Shown here: positions 1 through 11,596 of the stretch, one piece after another | How the letters are laid out: every line of letters begins with the position of its first letter | How positions within the stretch are numbered: the first letter of the stretch is position 1 | DNA from: Alnus glutinosa | Lineage: Eukaryota; Streptophyta; Magnoliopsida; Fagales; Betulaceae | Length of the DNA: 64,000 nucleotides | Direction: 5' to 3' | Assembly: GCF_958979055.1 (NCBI RefSeq) | Contig: NC_084891.1 | Span: forward strand, 573,001 to 637,000 | Position numbers and translations under genes: made by a program | The notes under the pieces: generated by a model | What the model was told of the DNA's origin: nothing | Databases searched by the model: none | What the model saw: only the letters and a program-made list of their open reading frames with translations

Positions 1-89
1 AAGAAGTATTTCTCTTATTGCTATTGAATTGAACATGCATTAGGAGAGTTCTAATAATCGTGATTTATATGTCTATATACTCAATGCAG

Positions 90-3000
90 GCAACACTTCA
101 GTCTACATATCTTGTGGCTCAAGAACCTGATGAGGATAATATTATTCGCACCCGAACTTATGATGTCAGCATCACGTAAGATAAATTTTAAATAATTTTT
201 TTTCTTAATACATTTTTGACTTTGGAGTTCAATGTTTCCTAGGGCATTAGTCATCTTATATGTTGGCACCAGAAGCTTTTTTATTATGAGGTTGCTTGTG
301 CCATGTGGAATGTTTTCTTCAGTCGATTTGGGTTGTCTTGGGTTATGCCTAGACGAGTAATCGACTTGTATGCTTATTGGTGAACTACCGGCAGCACTCG
401 AAGTGCTGTTGTGTAGAAGATGGTGGCTTTGTGCCTTTCGTGATGTCTTTAGAGGGAAATGAACGACAAAAGTTTTGAGGACTGTGAGGGGACATTGGAG
501 GAGATTAAGTCTTTATTCTTCAATACTCTGTATCTTTTGACACCTGCTGTTATTTTTCCTGTGGTGATTAGTTTTCATGATTTCTTGCTTTTTTTACTCT
601 TATTAGCTAGGTGTTTTCTCTTGTATACTTTTCGTATACCCGGGACGCCTTACGCTTTTAATGATATTTCTATTAGATATAAAAAATAAAATAAAATAAA
701 AATGAATTTTTTCACTCATTAATCTTTGTTACTTTCTTAGGAAGGATGTAAGTCCAGTATACTTTGATGTTGTCTAATACAAATTGTAGCAATTCTAATA
801 TCCTTGTAAAAATACTTAGATGTCCATGAATTTATCAATTGGATTACAATCCTGAAAAGAAAGCTTCCCTGACATTAGAGGTACACCCAAGCATCTTACT
901 GGCAGTCTCCCTTCTTTAAACTTGGGGATAGACAAAATTGACCTTTCTAGTCAGCTGAAATTCCGGCAAAAATACACCTTACTTTTACATGCATTTGTTG
1001 TCAATCCAGCCAGTCTTTTGAACTCATTATGTACTTACTTAGTAGCCTTAGTTGAAGAAATCTTTTTTTTTTTAATAAGTAATTCAATCTCATTAGAAAG
1101 TGCAGCTGTGTGCAACCCAAGTACACAGGAAGTATAGAAGATAGACCCCTAATACGGAGAAAAAGAAGAACAAAAGCCCAAAATACGTTTGTCTCACAAT
1201 CTCAAAAAGGAAGATTTTAGAAAGAACACGTTTGTCTCACTATCATCGAAAATACGACGATTCCTTTCTCTCTTGGGTTGGGTTCTTGTTAATGTTCCTA
1301 ACTTTGTCTCTACAAATTTGGTTGATTTGATTAGCTTTTTACATTGTAGCATCTTATAGGGTTGAGTCCATATTGTATATTCTTCGTGTTTGTGGGTTTA
1401 ATCCTTTTTTTCTCAATAAGATCTGAATTATTCATCTCAAAAAAAAAAAAAAAACCAGAAAAGCTAGAAATATGTGGACTATTGTATGTTGTTGTCCATG
1501 TATAAAGGGATTTAAACATTCTATTCCTTAGCTCAACCACCGAAATCTCACGATCTTCAAAGCTCCTTGCATTCCGTTCTCTCCAAATGCACCATATTAA
1601 GCACAAAGTTGCCATCTTCCAAACTTCTAATGTTTTGGCTTCCCATCTAACTTCTCCAACTTGCCAACAATTCAATTACCTTTCTAGGCATGACCTATTC
1701 TACAAAAAAAAGACGGTAAATCGAAACCCATATTTCTCTTGCCACTTCACAATGAAGAAAATGATGATCTATAGACTCCCACTCCTCTTGCACATACAAC
1801 ACCAATTCACTACTATGACGTTCCTCTTCCTCAGATTATCCAATGTCAAGATCTTCCCGAGTGCTGTCATTCACCCAAAGAACGCCACTCTCAAAGGGAC
1901 CTTCACTTTTTGAATACTCTTCCAAAGAAATGGGGAACCAGCAGGAATGGATAACACATGATAAAATGACCTTTAAACTTCCGCTTCTTGGACGTGATCC
2001 AACATATCAAAGAAAGAAGGAAGTGACCTAAGCCCTCCTCCCAATCATGCACTAGTCTAGTAAAAGATATATTCCACTGAATATTTCATTAAAGGACTGC
2101 AATGATCCACCACCCGCACTTTCTTACATTGTGCAATACTAAAAAGTTCCGGAACACCATCAGGTCATCAGCAAAAGAGATATGTGATTTTGGATGACAA
2201 CTGAATTTTTTTTTCTAGGGTCTTTTGCACCCTCCTAAATATTGACTTTGTTACTCCTTTAGGCATGAAACTTTTAAAATCATGTTTGGTATGTAAATAA
2301 ATTCGTATGGAGATCAGGATTTTTGAGAAGCTAAAAGAGTTTTGTCAAGTTTCAACCTCCCTTCCAACCAGTCACACTTTTTCCAGAACTTTGATGATCT
2401 TTAGTCATCTTTTAGTAGAATTTTTATAGGAAGCAAGTTTCTGTATTGACAGGAACATTCTCTTCTTTAATGATTCAAAATCCTTGCTGGAAATTACTCT
2501 TTACGGATCTGAACCCTAGCTGGTTTTTACATCTTGTATTCCTTTATTTCCAGGTATGATAAATATTATCAAACACCTCGAGTATGGCTTACTGGATATG
2601 ATGAGGTTTGTCACCTAATTTATCTTTGTAGCTTTTATGTGTTTGATAATTGGTAGTGAAAATTTGGTCCACTGATTTTGATTTTGATATTTAATTATGG
2701 CATTTGCAGAGCATGAACATGTCTTTCATAAATGTAGCATAGGCATGTTATATGCAGGAAAGATGTTTTCTCCCGGTCTTGTGGCCTAATCAATCTCAAT
2801 ATGATTGTCAGATTCAAATGCTCTCAGATCTTCTAGGTTGCTAGAATCTAATAAAAAGAATGAGGAAATCAGACTTAAAAAGTACGAAATAGAAATAAAT
2901 TACAATACTTTGGTCATTTGTTCATTAACTAATCTTTCAATCTTCATTAAAACTTGTTCATGTAGGGTGCATAAGTTGAATATATATGGCTTTCAGATAT

Positions 3001-5550
3001 AACTTCCTAGTGCTTAATCAACTGTCTGCCTGTATGATACTATACTATAGATGTAAAAACTTTGCGCCTCTTGAATATACTTTACTTATCAAAAAAAAAA
3101 ATAGATGTAAAAACTTTGCAGTTCATTTACTTTAACTTATGCTAAGATGAGCTCATATATTAACATGTAAATGAACAATATATGCCAAATCATATTTGAT
3201 TTTGCAACTGGTTACCAAATCCTTTTCACAATTCCCTTTCTATATGATTTTTGGATATAGGAGTCCTTTTCATCACCTTCTGAAAACTCTTTGCATTCAG
3301 TCGCTTAAGTTCCTTTTTTAGATATTTTTCCAAAATTTCTTTCCCTGTACTTGAGATGTACCCTCTTTTTTTTTTTTGGGAAGAAAAATGAAAATTTATT
3401 ATTTAAAATCCAAGATCCCTCTCTCCTCTCTCTCTCTCTCTCTTCTCCACAATTTCCAAGCTTCTATTTATTTATTTATTTTTTTTTTTTGACAGAAATT
3501 TCCTACAAACTGGTTTGTAGGAAATTTTATATAACTCATATATAAGATTGACATGTGTCTCTTGACATGTGAGAATCACATGTTTTTTTATAGCATTAAT
3601 AAAAAACATGTGCTTCTCACATGTTTAAGGACACATGTCACCTTTATACGTGAGTTATATGAAATTTCTTACAAACCAATTTGTAGGAAATTTCTGTCTG
3701 TTTTTTTTTTTTTTGTATGAATGACATGTTTTCCAAGCTTTTCTTGACATGTTTTCCTGATTACTTCCAAGTTTTCTTACACTTGAATCCTAAATCCCTT
3801 TTAGTGGTATAATGGTGTTTGTAGCTTATCAACACATGCCAACGCAGAACTTGTTATCTTCTTGTGCTGACAGAAATATGTTTTTATCATGATGGTAGTG
3901 GATTTAACTGTTTTTCTAGTAACCAAGCATGTACAGGAAAATGTCAATGTATTGATCATTTAATTGTAAGCATCGGTGTAAGATCAACTGTTTTTCCACG
4001 TGATTATTTAACATCATCATTGAGCACTTTCCGCTGTTTTGTGGCAGTCAAAAATGCTTTTGCGACCAGAACTTGTACTTGAAGATGTTAGTCAAGACCA
4101 TGCACACAAAACGGTGAGATATGACAATGAAATTATTTGTTTGAGCATCTCCAGCAATAGTGGCTATTTTAGCCACTCAAAACACAGTTTTCTATTTTAG
4201 CTACTAGTTTTTCAATACAAACTCCAACAAATTATCTATTTAACTATCTACTTTCTTTAAATATTATTTTTATTGAAAAGAGGGAGAGAGAAGGGAGAAA
4301 GAAAAGAATAAAAAATTGCTTCAATATGCTACAGTAACACTTTATATGTAGATGTTTACTGTAGCAAACCTTTTTTTTTTTTTTTTTTTGAAACAACTGT
4401 TGAAGATTAAAAGGGGCTAATAATAGTTAAATATAGCTATTATCAACCCCTTAGAGCATCTGCTGGACTTCATGTTTGGAGTCTTGTCATGATGTCTACC
4501 AAACAATATAGACTGGAGGTCTATATCGTAGTTTGACCAGAATTGCTGGAGCTGTAAGTGGTTTTTCAAGTCTCGAGGTTGTTCTTATGCTTCCAACTAG
4601 AATACTCATACTATTGCTCCATCATCCCAAGTAGTGGTTCTATTTCTAGAATAGAATGTCCTACTTATCATGGTTTTGGCCATATGTGATTCCAATGTCC
4701 TTCCAAAATATCACTTTCACACTGATTGCTTTCCTAATTTCCTCTTCTGCTGTATAATCTGCTTTTGTAGACATATCTTGTTTGTTTAATTTTGATTTCC
4801 GTGATTGATATATTTATTTTCAAAAAATTTGGGTATATGTTATTATTAATTCAATAATGTCAGGTAACCATCGAAGACCATCCTCACTTGCCTGGGAAGC
4901 ATGCATCTGTTCATCCATGTCGACATGGAGCCGTAATGAAAAAAATTATTGATGTTCTAATCTCACATGGGGTTGAGCCAGAAGTTGACAAGTAAATTTC
5001 CATCCTCATATGAGGCATTGACATATTGAGATTTGATTCATCCATACTTCTGAATCTTGGCACTGTCTTTGAGTTCAATCACAAAAGTCATGCAATCAAG
5101 TTGAACCAACTCAAACTGAGACTACTCAATGCTAGGTTGGATCGGATTAAACTACCCACGACCTGACTCCTGAATTAATTTTTTCTTGTCTTGTTTCCCA
5201 TCATTACTTTTTCTGAAAAATTGTTCATAACTAAAACAACTAATAAGTGAAAAATCAAGCAAATATTTTACGCTTACTGATATTCTGACATTGTTATATA
5301 TGAGAGACAGTATAGCAATGTCTGTTGGTACATGAAGAACATAGTGTGTCCGAAACAAATTTTTGAACCTTGTGTGTGTTTTGGTTTTCAATCTTCCCTG
5401 TTTTTCTTTCTATTTTTCCTTCATATATTTTAATCTCTCACCTAAATATGTAGGTACCTCTTCTTATTCTTGAAATTCATGGCCTCTGTAATTCCAACTA
5501 TCGAATATGATAACACCATGGACTTTGATGTTGGCAGCACAAGCAACTGA
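90..5550 (+). CDS. ATG3: Autophagy-related protein 3 (E2-like), C-terminal half, partial at 5' end
   Basis: ATG3 is the E2-like enzyme that passes ATG8 from ATG7 to phosphatidylethanolamine during autophagosome formation. Five exons join in frame to 142 residues plus stop: 90-175, 2554-2605, 4048-4113, 4864-4991 and 5454-5550. Each internal edge has GT/AG. The protein contains [20 protein letters not shown], then the catalytic HPC motif in [16 protein letters not shown] (exon 4), and ends with the family-typical acidic tail after [18 protein letters not shown]3 proteins are usually about 310 residues, so roughly the last 45% is here and the first exons lie left of base 1. The 2.4-kb intron 176-2553 holds LINE debris and intron 2606-4047 holds a LINE micro-insertion and a foldback MITE. 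All visible catalytic features are intact. Identification is by family motifs, with no search run. Confidence 0.95.
262..705 (+). mobile_element. 5'-truncated LINE (L1-type) 3' end in ATG3 intron
   Basis: Broken reading frames resemble the end of a plant L1 reverse-transcriptase protein: a zf-RVT-like stretch ([20 protein letters not shown]) followed, after frame changes, by [21 protein letters not shown] 3' UTR and an A-rich tail follow (about 678-700). The tail motif, cttacgcttttaatgatatt then an A-rich end, recurs at 47.4 kb and 52.5 kb. The left edge is not exact, and I saw no clear target-site duplication. It has the same orientation as ATG3. Confidence 0.75.
1456..2020 (-). mobile_element. 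Antisense LINE fragment (zf-RVT end) in ATG3 intron
   Basis: On the minus strand there are remnants of the C-terminal zf-RVT region of an L1-type protein: a broken [20 protein letters not shown] segment near 1730-1800, then [20 protein letters not shown] near 1560-1630 and [20 protein letters not shown]. The copy carries stops and frame changes. Just left of it, bases 1441-1455 are an A-run ending a plus-strand sequence of unknown origin (about 1140-1455), which may be a second short retroposon. Confidence 0.65.
3047..3119 (+). mobile_element. Ultra-short LINE-tail insertion with 19-bp target-site duplication
   Basis: The 19-mer ATAGATGTAAAAACTTTGC occurs at 3047-3065 and again at 3101-3119. 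Between the copies are 35 bases that end in tactttacttatc and an A-run. That end matches the 3' ends of the LINE tails at 47.4 kb and 29.25 kb. It is an extreme 5' truncation inside an ATG3 intron. Confidence 0.8.
3491..3700. mobile_element. Foldback MITE with palindromic ends
   Basis: Left end GACAGAAATTTCCTACAAAC mirrors right end TTTGTAGGAAATTTCTGTC, and the arms continue inward (tatataactcatat / acgtgagttatat; gacatgtgtc / gacacatgtc; acatgtgagaatcacatg / catgtgcttctcacatg). Each end is also a small palindrome around TTTCCTACAAAC...GTTTGTAGGAAA. It lies in ATG3 intron 2606-4047. A diverged relative is at 8870-9130. Confidence 0.75.
4143..4466. mobile_element. Probable small DNA element in ATG3 intron
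   Basis: This begins gagcatctccagcaatagtggctattttagc and ends with tagctattatcaaccccttagagcatct. The GAGCATCTCCA-type start is common in plant non-autonomous DNA elements. It contains a 21-base T run near 4370-4390. The two ends are not a clean inverted repeat, so the class is uncertain. Confidence 0.4.
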
Positions 5551-6640
5551 TGAGAGGTAAATGCTTTCTTGTGTCTCCTTAATATGTTTTTTTAGCCTTA
5601 ATTTTATTTCTGATATTCTTCTGGTTAGTTGGGTTTCAATATGTTTTGAGCTTTACTGTGTGTTCATATTATTTGTGTTGGGTCAGTTTTGGTTGGTCTT
5701 TGGATTTAGTCTTAGGTCCATCATGTATTATTGACGTTTACTGAAGCTAATGAAGAAAGTATTTGAAAGACCTTGCTATTGCATTATGTAATGTATCTTC
5801 TCTTGGGAGTGGTGCCTAGGTTCCCCATCTTCCCTTTCTTGATTTTCCCTTCATCTATGATGTACTTTCTAGAGTTTTTGACCAGCAGACACCGTTCAGC
5901 TATATTTCTGAGTCTTCACCTTAATCAATAAACCAGTCCCAACATCCAATATTGGTGTCAATTTAGTAAGACCCTGCATCAGCTTTTGGTCCCAAACCTG
6001 CTGTTCCTTTTGCTTGTTTGGCATCAATTGTGTCTTATATTGACCAGATCCTTCTCTGTGATGCCTCTAATCTCTGGTCCATCCTGTGTCACAATATTTT
6101 TTGACTATCCCATTGATAGGTCCCAGTCAGAGTTGGTATTTAGGAACGATTAAAACTTCATTAGGAGTCGCCCTTTTGGTGGAAGTAACCAGTAACAACG
6201 ATAACAATCTCTTTGCTCTCCTTTTCTTCTTACTGCTATTAATACATACACAATAGCACGTGGTTACAACATAATACAATTGACAACACATGATAAGAAC
6301 AATAACTATCACTACTTAAAGAGTAATGCTACTCTTCACACTCATTTATCACACCTATGTCACTCTATTTGAAGGTGTCTACACGTCATGCACAAGACTA
6401 AAGGTGTCTAGTGTCTTCTAGCGTTAACCCATGAACTTCGGATTTGGCTTGCGATTCCTCGTGACCTATCACCCATCCATTGGAAAATATACGTTCTTCA
6501 AAAGTAGCGTGCCGTGCTATGGTTGTGAACTGAAATAATGGCTGAAAAGAGGTAGCCCAAGTCAGCTACAGGATTTCATTATGTTTGCAGTTTAGAAGGC
6601 AACGTCAGCGAAGTTGCCTAAAAATATTTCTTTCAATAAC
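5551..6640. other. ATG3 3' UTR and intergenic sequence
   Basis: The first few hundred bases after the ATG3 stop are probably 3' UTR; the stop is followed by gagag and a possible GT splice donor (ggtaaatg), so the UTR may be spliced. No coding potential or repeat was recognised beyond this. Confidence 0.5.
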
Positions 6641-6647
6641 CATATTT

Positions 6648-7012
6648 ACAATCCTAAGGGTTAATGGTTTAACCAAACTAGTATCCAATAGTTTTAAGGC
6701 TTTTAGATCAAATGGTTAAGCTTTTAACAATTGGTATCGGAGTATGCACTAAGTCACGGGTTCGAGTCATGGAGAGGGCGACTTAAAGGCTATATTAAAA
6801 TGTCTTGGTTTTATTATGTATGGGCATAGTATTAAGTCATTGAATACTAATGGGTGAGTAGATCTACCAAAAGAGAGAAGACTACCATCGAGTCAAAGTT
6901 GATAAAGTGAGCCGCCGTAGACTTCAGATTCAGAAACGTGGTGGAATATTACGATCTTAAGGGTTAAAGGTTTAACCAAATCGGTATCGAACAGTATTAG
7001 GGCTTTTGGATT
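6648..7012. repeat. Direct repeat, period about 305 bp, with tRNA-like internal segment
   Basis: A ~60-bp block (cctaagggttaatggtttaacc...aaggcttttagat) at 6652-6710 recurs at 6957-7015 as cttaagggttaaaggtttaacc...agggcttttggat. Between them lies ttggtatcggagtatgc...cacgggttcgagtcatgg (about 6731-6772). This resembles a primer-binding-site or tRNA B-box (GGTTCGAGTC) sequence of the kind found in plant retroelements and SINEs. No gene was recognised. Confidence 0.55.
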
Positions 7013-7186
7013 AGAGGAATGCTATACATCTAAACACTTTTTTCTAGAATTTGGTTCCAACCTAATATGTCACAATCCCATGAGATCTATCATTTTGAGA
7101 AGTGTGCCACAATCTCATAGGATTGTGACACATCAAGTTGGAATCAAATTCTAAAAAAAGTGTTGGGATGTCTAGTATTTCTCAAT
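7013..7186. mobile_element. Foldback MITE
   Basis: Inverted arms: gctatacatctaaacactttttt...agaatttggttccaac on the left and gttggaatcaaattct...aaaaagtgttgggatgtctag on the right, with cacaatccca / tgggattgtg-like inner pairing. About 170 bp and without coding potential. Confidence 0.65.
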
Positions 7187-7189
7187 GAC

Positions 7190-7699
7190 TTTTCCTTAGC
7201 ATCCAATGGATCTGGAGAAGTATGTGTAATCCCATCTGAACCTCCTAAAGTTAGGGATCTATTGGTTTTGATAATAATAATAAGAAGAAGAAGAATAAGG
7301 TAATAACAACAACAATGATAGGGGCCAAAATTATATTAAGGTATAACATTTCAAATTGCATTGGTTCACCTGTATGCCTGGCTTTTAGCAGATTCCATGC
7401 TTTGTTTTCTTTCTTGCATATATCCAGTGTCACATAATTTGTTGATTGTGATTAGTGAAATAAGCTGTTGGTGTATGACATCTTTTTCATTCAATGTTTA
7501 TATGCCAGATGGAGAAGCTCTAAAAATTCATCTAAGATTCCAGCAATATCCTCTGGTTGCTGCAATCGATCAAATGTCGTTCTTGTAAATAATATCTAAA
7601 TGAAACTGTTTATTAATAAACTTATGTGAGAATTTGTTTTGTAATTATTGTTGTACAGTTTCCTGTATATTAACGGAGGCTCACTTTATAATTGTATAG

Positions 7700-7739
<40 letters not shown>

Positions 7740-7860
7740 TTAAGTTTTAATATTACTTGTGGAAAAATGTAAACATGGACTTAGTAACAGTGAGCCACTG
7801 AGATGCCACCATAATCAATAAACCAGCGTTGAAGTTGAACTACTTTTTGTTGGCATGACA

Positions 7861-7907
<47 letters not shown>

Positions 7908-7920
7908 ACAATGTTGTTTT
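7190..7920. other. Intergenic with simple repeats
   Basis: No gene recognised. Contains an ATT trinucleotide run (about 7701-7740) and a 42-base T homopolymer (7863-7904) just left of the TIR element. Confidence 0.6.
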
Positions 7921-8737
7921 ATGCTCCGTTTGTTTCGACGTAAAATGGTTTTCGTCGTAAAATGGTTTCAAGGAAGTCATTTTTCTGCAAAATATTTTTC
8001 GCCGAAAGCATTTTTCAGTGTTTAACGCGTACAGAAAATCACATATATTTTTTATATTTTTATTCAATCATAATAACCCATAAAAATCAATTTTTATTCA
8101 AAACATATAAATATTAATGTCAAATAATATAAAAATTACCGGTACCAGTGACGAGATTCCATCAATGACCAACAGAATTCAGGTCACGTTTACCGAATTT
8201 CAGCTACTATAGCCAAAATTCGAGATAAAGGCCGGAATCCGGACAGTTTCGTTGAAGTCTGGGTAGGCCGGATTTCGGCCAAAACTGTCGGAACCACTAG
8301 AATTCGGCCAGTATGCCGTTTTGGCCAGATCTCGGCCAGTCGGCAGGGATCCGACCGTTCTGGCCGGGATTTTCTGGCCAGATCCGGCCAGAATACGACC
8401 AGAAATAGTCGCTAGAATCTGGGCTAATCGGATCCCGTCACTGGATTCCGGCGACATTGACTGGATGTTATCGGATTTCGGTACCAGAAAAATTTCGGTG
8501 ATGGACGACTGCTTGAACGTGAAGGTTGACTGTATTGTTTAAAAGGAGTCGAATGCGTCTGGCACCTTCGGAAAATGATTTACGCTTTTCATTTTCCGAA
8601 ATTTATTAAGCATTTTTTGTCAAACAGAAATCATTTTCCGGTTGACTATTATTTTCGCCCTTACCAAACACCGGAAAATGTCGAAATCATTTTCTAGAAA
8701 TCATTTTACGCCGAAACAAACGGAAACGGAGCATAAA
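7919..8737. mobile_element. Non-autonomous TIR element, copy A
   Basis: Left end TATGCTCCGTTTGTTTCGAC and right end cgccgaaacaaacgg...GGAGCATA form terminal inverted repeats; the right end has a 6-bp extra (ggaaac). The arms continue inward (gtaaaatgg..., gccgaaagcatttttcagtgtttaacgcg). The centre (about 8200-8460) is strikingly GC-rich and made of degenerate ccggaatccgg-type motifs. Its reading frames look like by-products of this repeat. No transposase, and superfamily not determined. Confidence 0.75.
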
Positions 8738-8869
8738 TCAACAAACTGCTGTTCCAATATTATGAATAAAACTAGGTATTTTACTACTCTTCCATCCATA
8801 TTTGCTCCAAATTTTTTGACTGTCGCCTTTGCCAAATAATGGACCGACATATTTGCTTTAATTTTGGCG

Positions 8870-9130
8870 TGCTTCACATAATTTCTTTCAAACTGAATTT
8901 AAAGAAATTTTCTTCAACTCGGTATATAAAATTGGCATTTATTACTTAACACTAATAGAATTATATTTTTTTTAATAACATATGAGAAACATATATTTTT
9001 TTTAATGAATTTTCTTCATGCTATTAAAAAAACATGCGCTTCTCACTTATTTAAGAGACATAACAATTTTATAGATTGGGTTGAAAAAAATTCCTTCAAC
9101 CTAGTTTGAAGGAAATTTGTCCTTTAGGAC
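8870..9130. mobile_element. Diverged foldback MITE between TIR copies A and B
   Basis: Related in layout to the element at 3491-3700: ends near aatttctttcaaactgaattt and aacctagtttgaaggaaattt, with the same inner cttctcac...tttaagagaca segment. Arms are degenerate. Confidence 0.5.
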
Positions 9131-9157
9131 TAATCTAGAGAGATCTATTTTCGATTA

Positions 9158-9974
9158 ATGCTCCGTTTGTTTCGGCGTAAAATGATTTATAGAAAATGAT
9201 TTCGGCATTTTCCGTTGTTTGGTAGGTGCGAAAATAATAGTCAACCGAAAAATGATTTATGTTTGACAAAAAATGCTTAATAAAAAGCGTAAATCATTTT
9301 CCGAAAACGCCAGACGCATTCGACTCCTTTTAAACAATACAGTTGACCTTCACGTTCAAGCAGTCATCCATCATCGAAATTTTGCTGGTACCGAAATCCG
9401 ATAACATCCAGTCAATGTCACCAGAATCCAGTGATAGAATCCGGCTATCTTCGCCGGAATCCGGCCATCTTCGCCGGAATCCGGTCAGCCCTGATTCCGG
9501 CGACTATTCTGGTCATATTCCGGCCGGCTGGCCGGATTTGACCATAAAATCCCGGCCAGAACAGTCGGATCCCTGCCGACTGGTCGGGATCTGGCCAGAA
9601 CGGCCTACTGGCCGGATTCCAATGGTTCCGGCAGTTTTGGCCGGAATCCGGTCACTTTCGCCGGAATCCGGTCAACCCAGACTCCGACAAAACTGTCCGG
9701 ATTTCGGCCTTTATCTCAGATTCTAGCTATAGTAGCCAGAATTCGGTAAAAGTGACCCGAATCCTGTCGGTCAATGATGAAATCTCGTTACCGGTACCGG
9801 TGATTTTTATGGGTTATTATGATTGAATAAAAATATACAAAATATATGTGATTTTCCGTACGCGTTAAACACTGAAAAATGCTTTCGGCGAAAAATATTT
9901 TCCAGAAAAATAACTTCCTTGAAATCATTTTACGACGGAAACCATTTTACGTCGAAACAAACAGAGCATTAAAT
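9158..9974. mobile_element. Non-autonomous TIR element, copy B (inverted relative to copy A)
   Basis: Ends TAATGCTCCGTTTGTTTCGG and CGAAACAAACAGAGCATTAA. The internal sequence is the reverse complement of copy A (the ggctactatag / ctatagtagcc block and the ccggtacc block occur in opposite order). The centre holds short tandem units of the type tcgccggaatccggycat (about 9440-9690). Flanks gATTAAT and ATTAAAt could be a target duplication but are not decisive. Copy A and copy B together can form a long hairpin. Confidence 0.75.
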
Positions 9975-10146
9975 GAAAGCTTGAAATTTCACTCAAAAAA
10001 AAAATGGCAGTCACAAGCATTGCATTCACTTTGTAAATATAGCTCATCTTAGTCATCTATATTAAAAATAAAATAAAAAAATAATTTAAAATTATTGGTT
10101 TGTTAGAGGACTTTTGAAAACCCGTACGTGCAAATGAGAGCTTAGA

Positions 10147-10537
10147 TTGTTAGAGCGACCAATCTGGTCGGAATCTGGCCATCCGATCGGATTCCGGCCA
10201 GCCTGCCGGGATCCGGCCAAATGGCCTGAATCCGGCCGTTTGTGCCGGATTCTGGCGAAACTGCCGGAATCCAGCCACTTTCGCCGGAATCAGGTAAAAA
10301 TGGTCAGAATCTTGTCGGTCAGGAACCGAATCTCATCATCGATGATTTTTATATTAATATTTATATGTTTTGAATAAAAATTAATTTTTATAGGTTAAAA
10401 TGATTGAATGAAAATATGAAAAATATTTGTGATTTTTTATACGCGCCAAACACAGAAAAATGCTTTCGGTGAAAAATATTTTCCAGAAAAATAACTTCCC
10501 TGAAACCATTTTACGTCGAACCAAACGGAGTAATAAT
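10147..10537. mobile_element. Truncated third copy of the same TIR family
   Basis: GC-rich ccggaatccggcc-type tandem motifs (10160-10310) run into an A/T-rich arm and end CCATTTTACGTCGAACCAAACGG, matching the right end of copy B. The left end of the element is missing. Confidence 0.65.
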
Positions 10538-11560
10538 ATCAAATAACCATGTTAGATTACTTGCTATTAAATTTGAAAATTTAGGCTTTGTTTGTTAAAA
10601 ATTTTGTTTTCGATCTTTTGTTTAATCTTCTCAAAACAAAAACATTAACAAACAACTAAAACATAGAATACTCCATCTATATTAAAAATAAATAAATAAA
10701 TAAGATATTTTTTAAAACACAAAAAAAAGGGTTATCACATTTATCACATATGAGCACGTTGTCAAACCAAAAACCAAAAACACCCAAAATCATATTAACA
10801 AATACAACCAATAATTTTCAAATATACAAAAAAAGAGTAATGGCTTCTAGACCAGTATTTCAGTCGAATATCTTGGTCACTTCATTCCTCAAATGCGACT
10901 TTGTAATTATCCAAAAATAAAAAATCAAAATCAAAAACAACAAAGTTACATATGGAAGTGCTGCACTTTGACATAGCGGATAGCTTGATACGAACTCCAT
11001 TCAAACGCTTCTGGCGATAAAACTGTGAAACCCTAGCACGAGTTCGAACCCGTCATTAAACCGTTCAAACACTGTAGCCTCATATGCGGTTTTTCTTCAA
11101 CCGCCTTACACCTTAAACCCAATTTTTTTAGGGTGCATATAAATATCATAAGCCACGATTTTCAATAGACCTTGAGACCATTATTTTGTGTTCTTGGATA
11201 AATCTTTTGTTCCTATGCCTTCATTCTCTAATATATCCCAAACTTAGTTAAACTACACAAACAAAGCAGACCTTCTGCCACTGGAGTTCTGGGTTGCAAA
11301 GGAAGTTTGATCGAAGATTATCTAAAGTTCTTGATCTACTGTGGTTGGAAACAAATGAGTCAATTGTTGAGTACAATTCAAGTTTACTACAAAAACTTTA
11401 CAAGTATAACTTATTGTAATTTGAATCTTCTATAAAATACATATTTTTTCTTTTGGAGTTGGTTACCCATGAACAAGAAGAAAAGGTCAAGATGGAGAAG
11501 TTTTTTGCTCTGATATGAAGCTTTAGGGAGGCGCGTAATTATTACAGAAGAAAGGGACTG
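10538..11560. other. Intergenic, nothing recognised
   Basis: AT-rich sequence with A-tracts. I see no gene or clear repeat. A segment near 11040-11060 (cgagttcgaacccgtc) resembles an inverted tRNA B-box, but no tRNA fold was found. Confidence 0.5.
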
Positions 11561-11596
11561 AACGAGTTGGAGAAGAAGAAGAGCAACAAGAAGATG

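Noticed and set aside
6731-6772. Possible tRNA gene
   Set aside because: Only B-box-like sequence was found; no acceptor stem or anticodon arm could be paired.
8200-9726. Open frames with repeated SPESSD / PESG-like peptides
   Set aside because: They arise from the CCGGAATCCGG tandem DNA repeat, are open on both strands and do not begin with a supported start.
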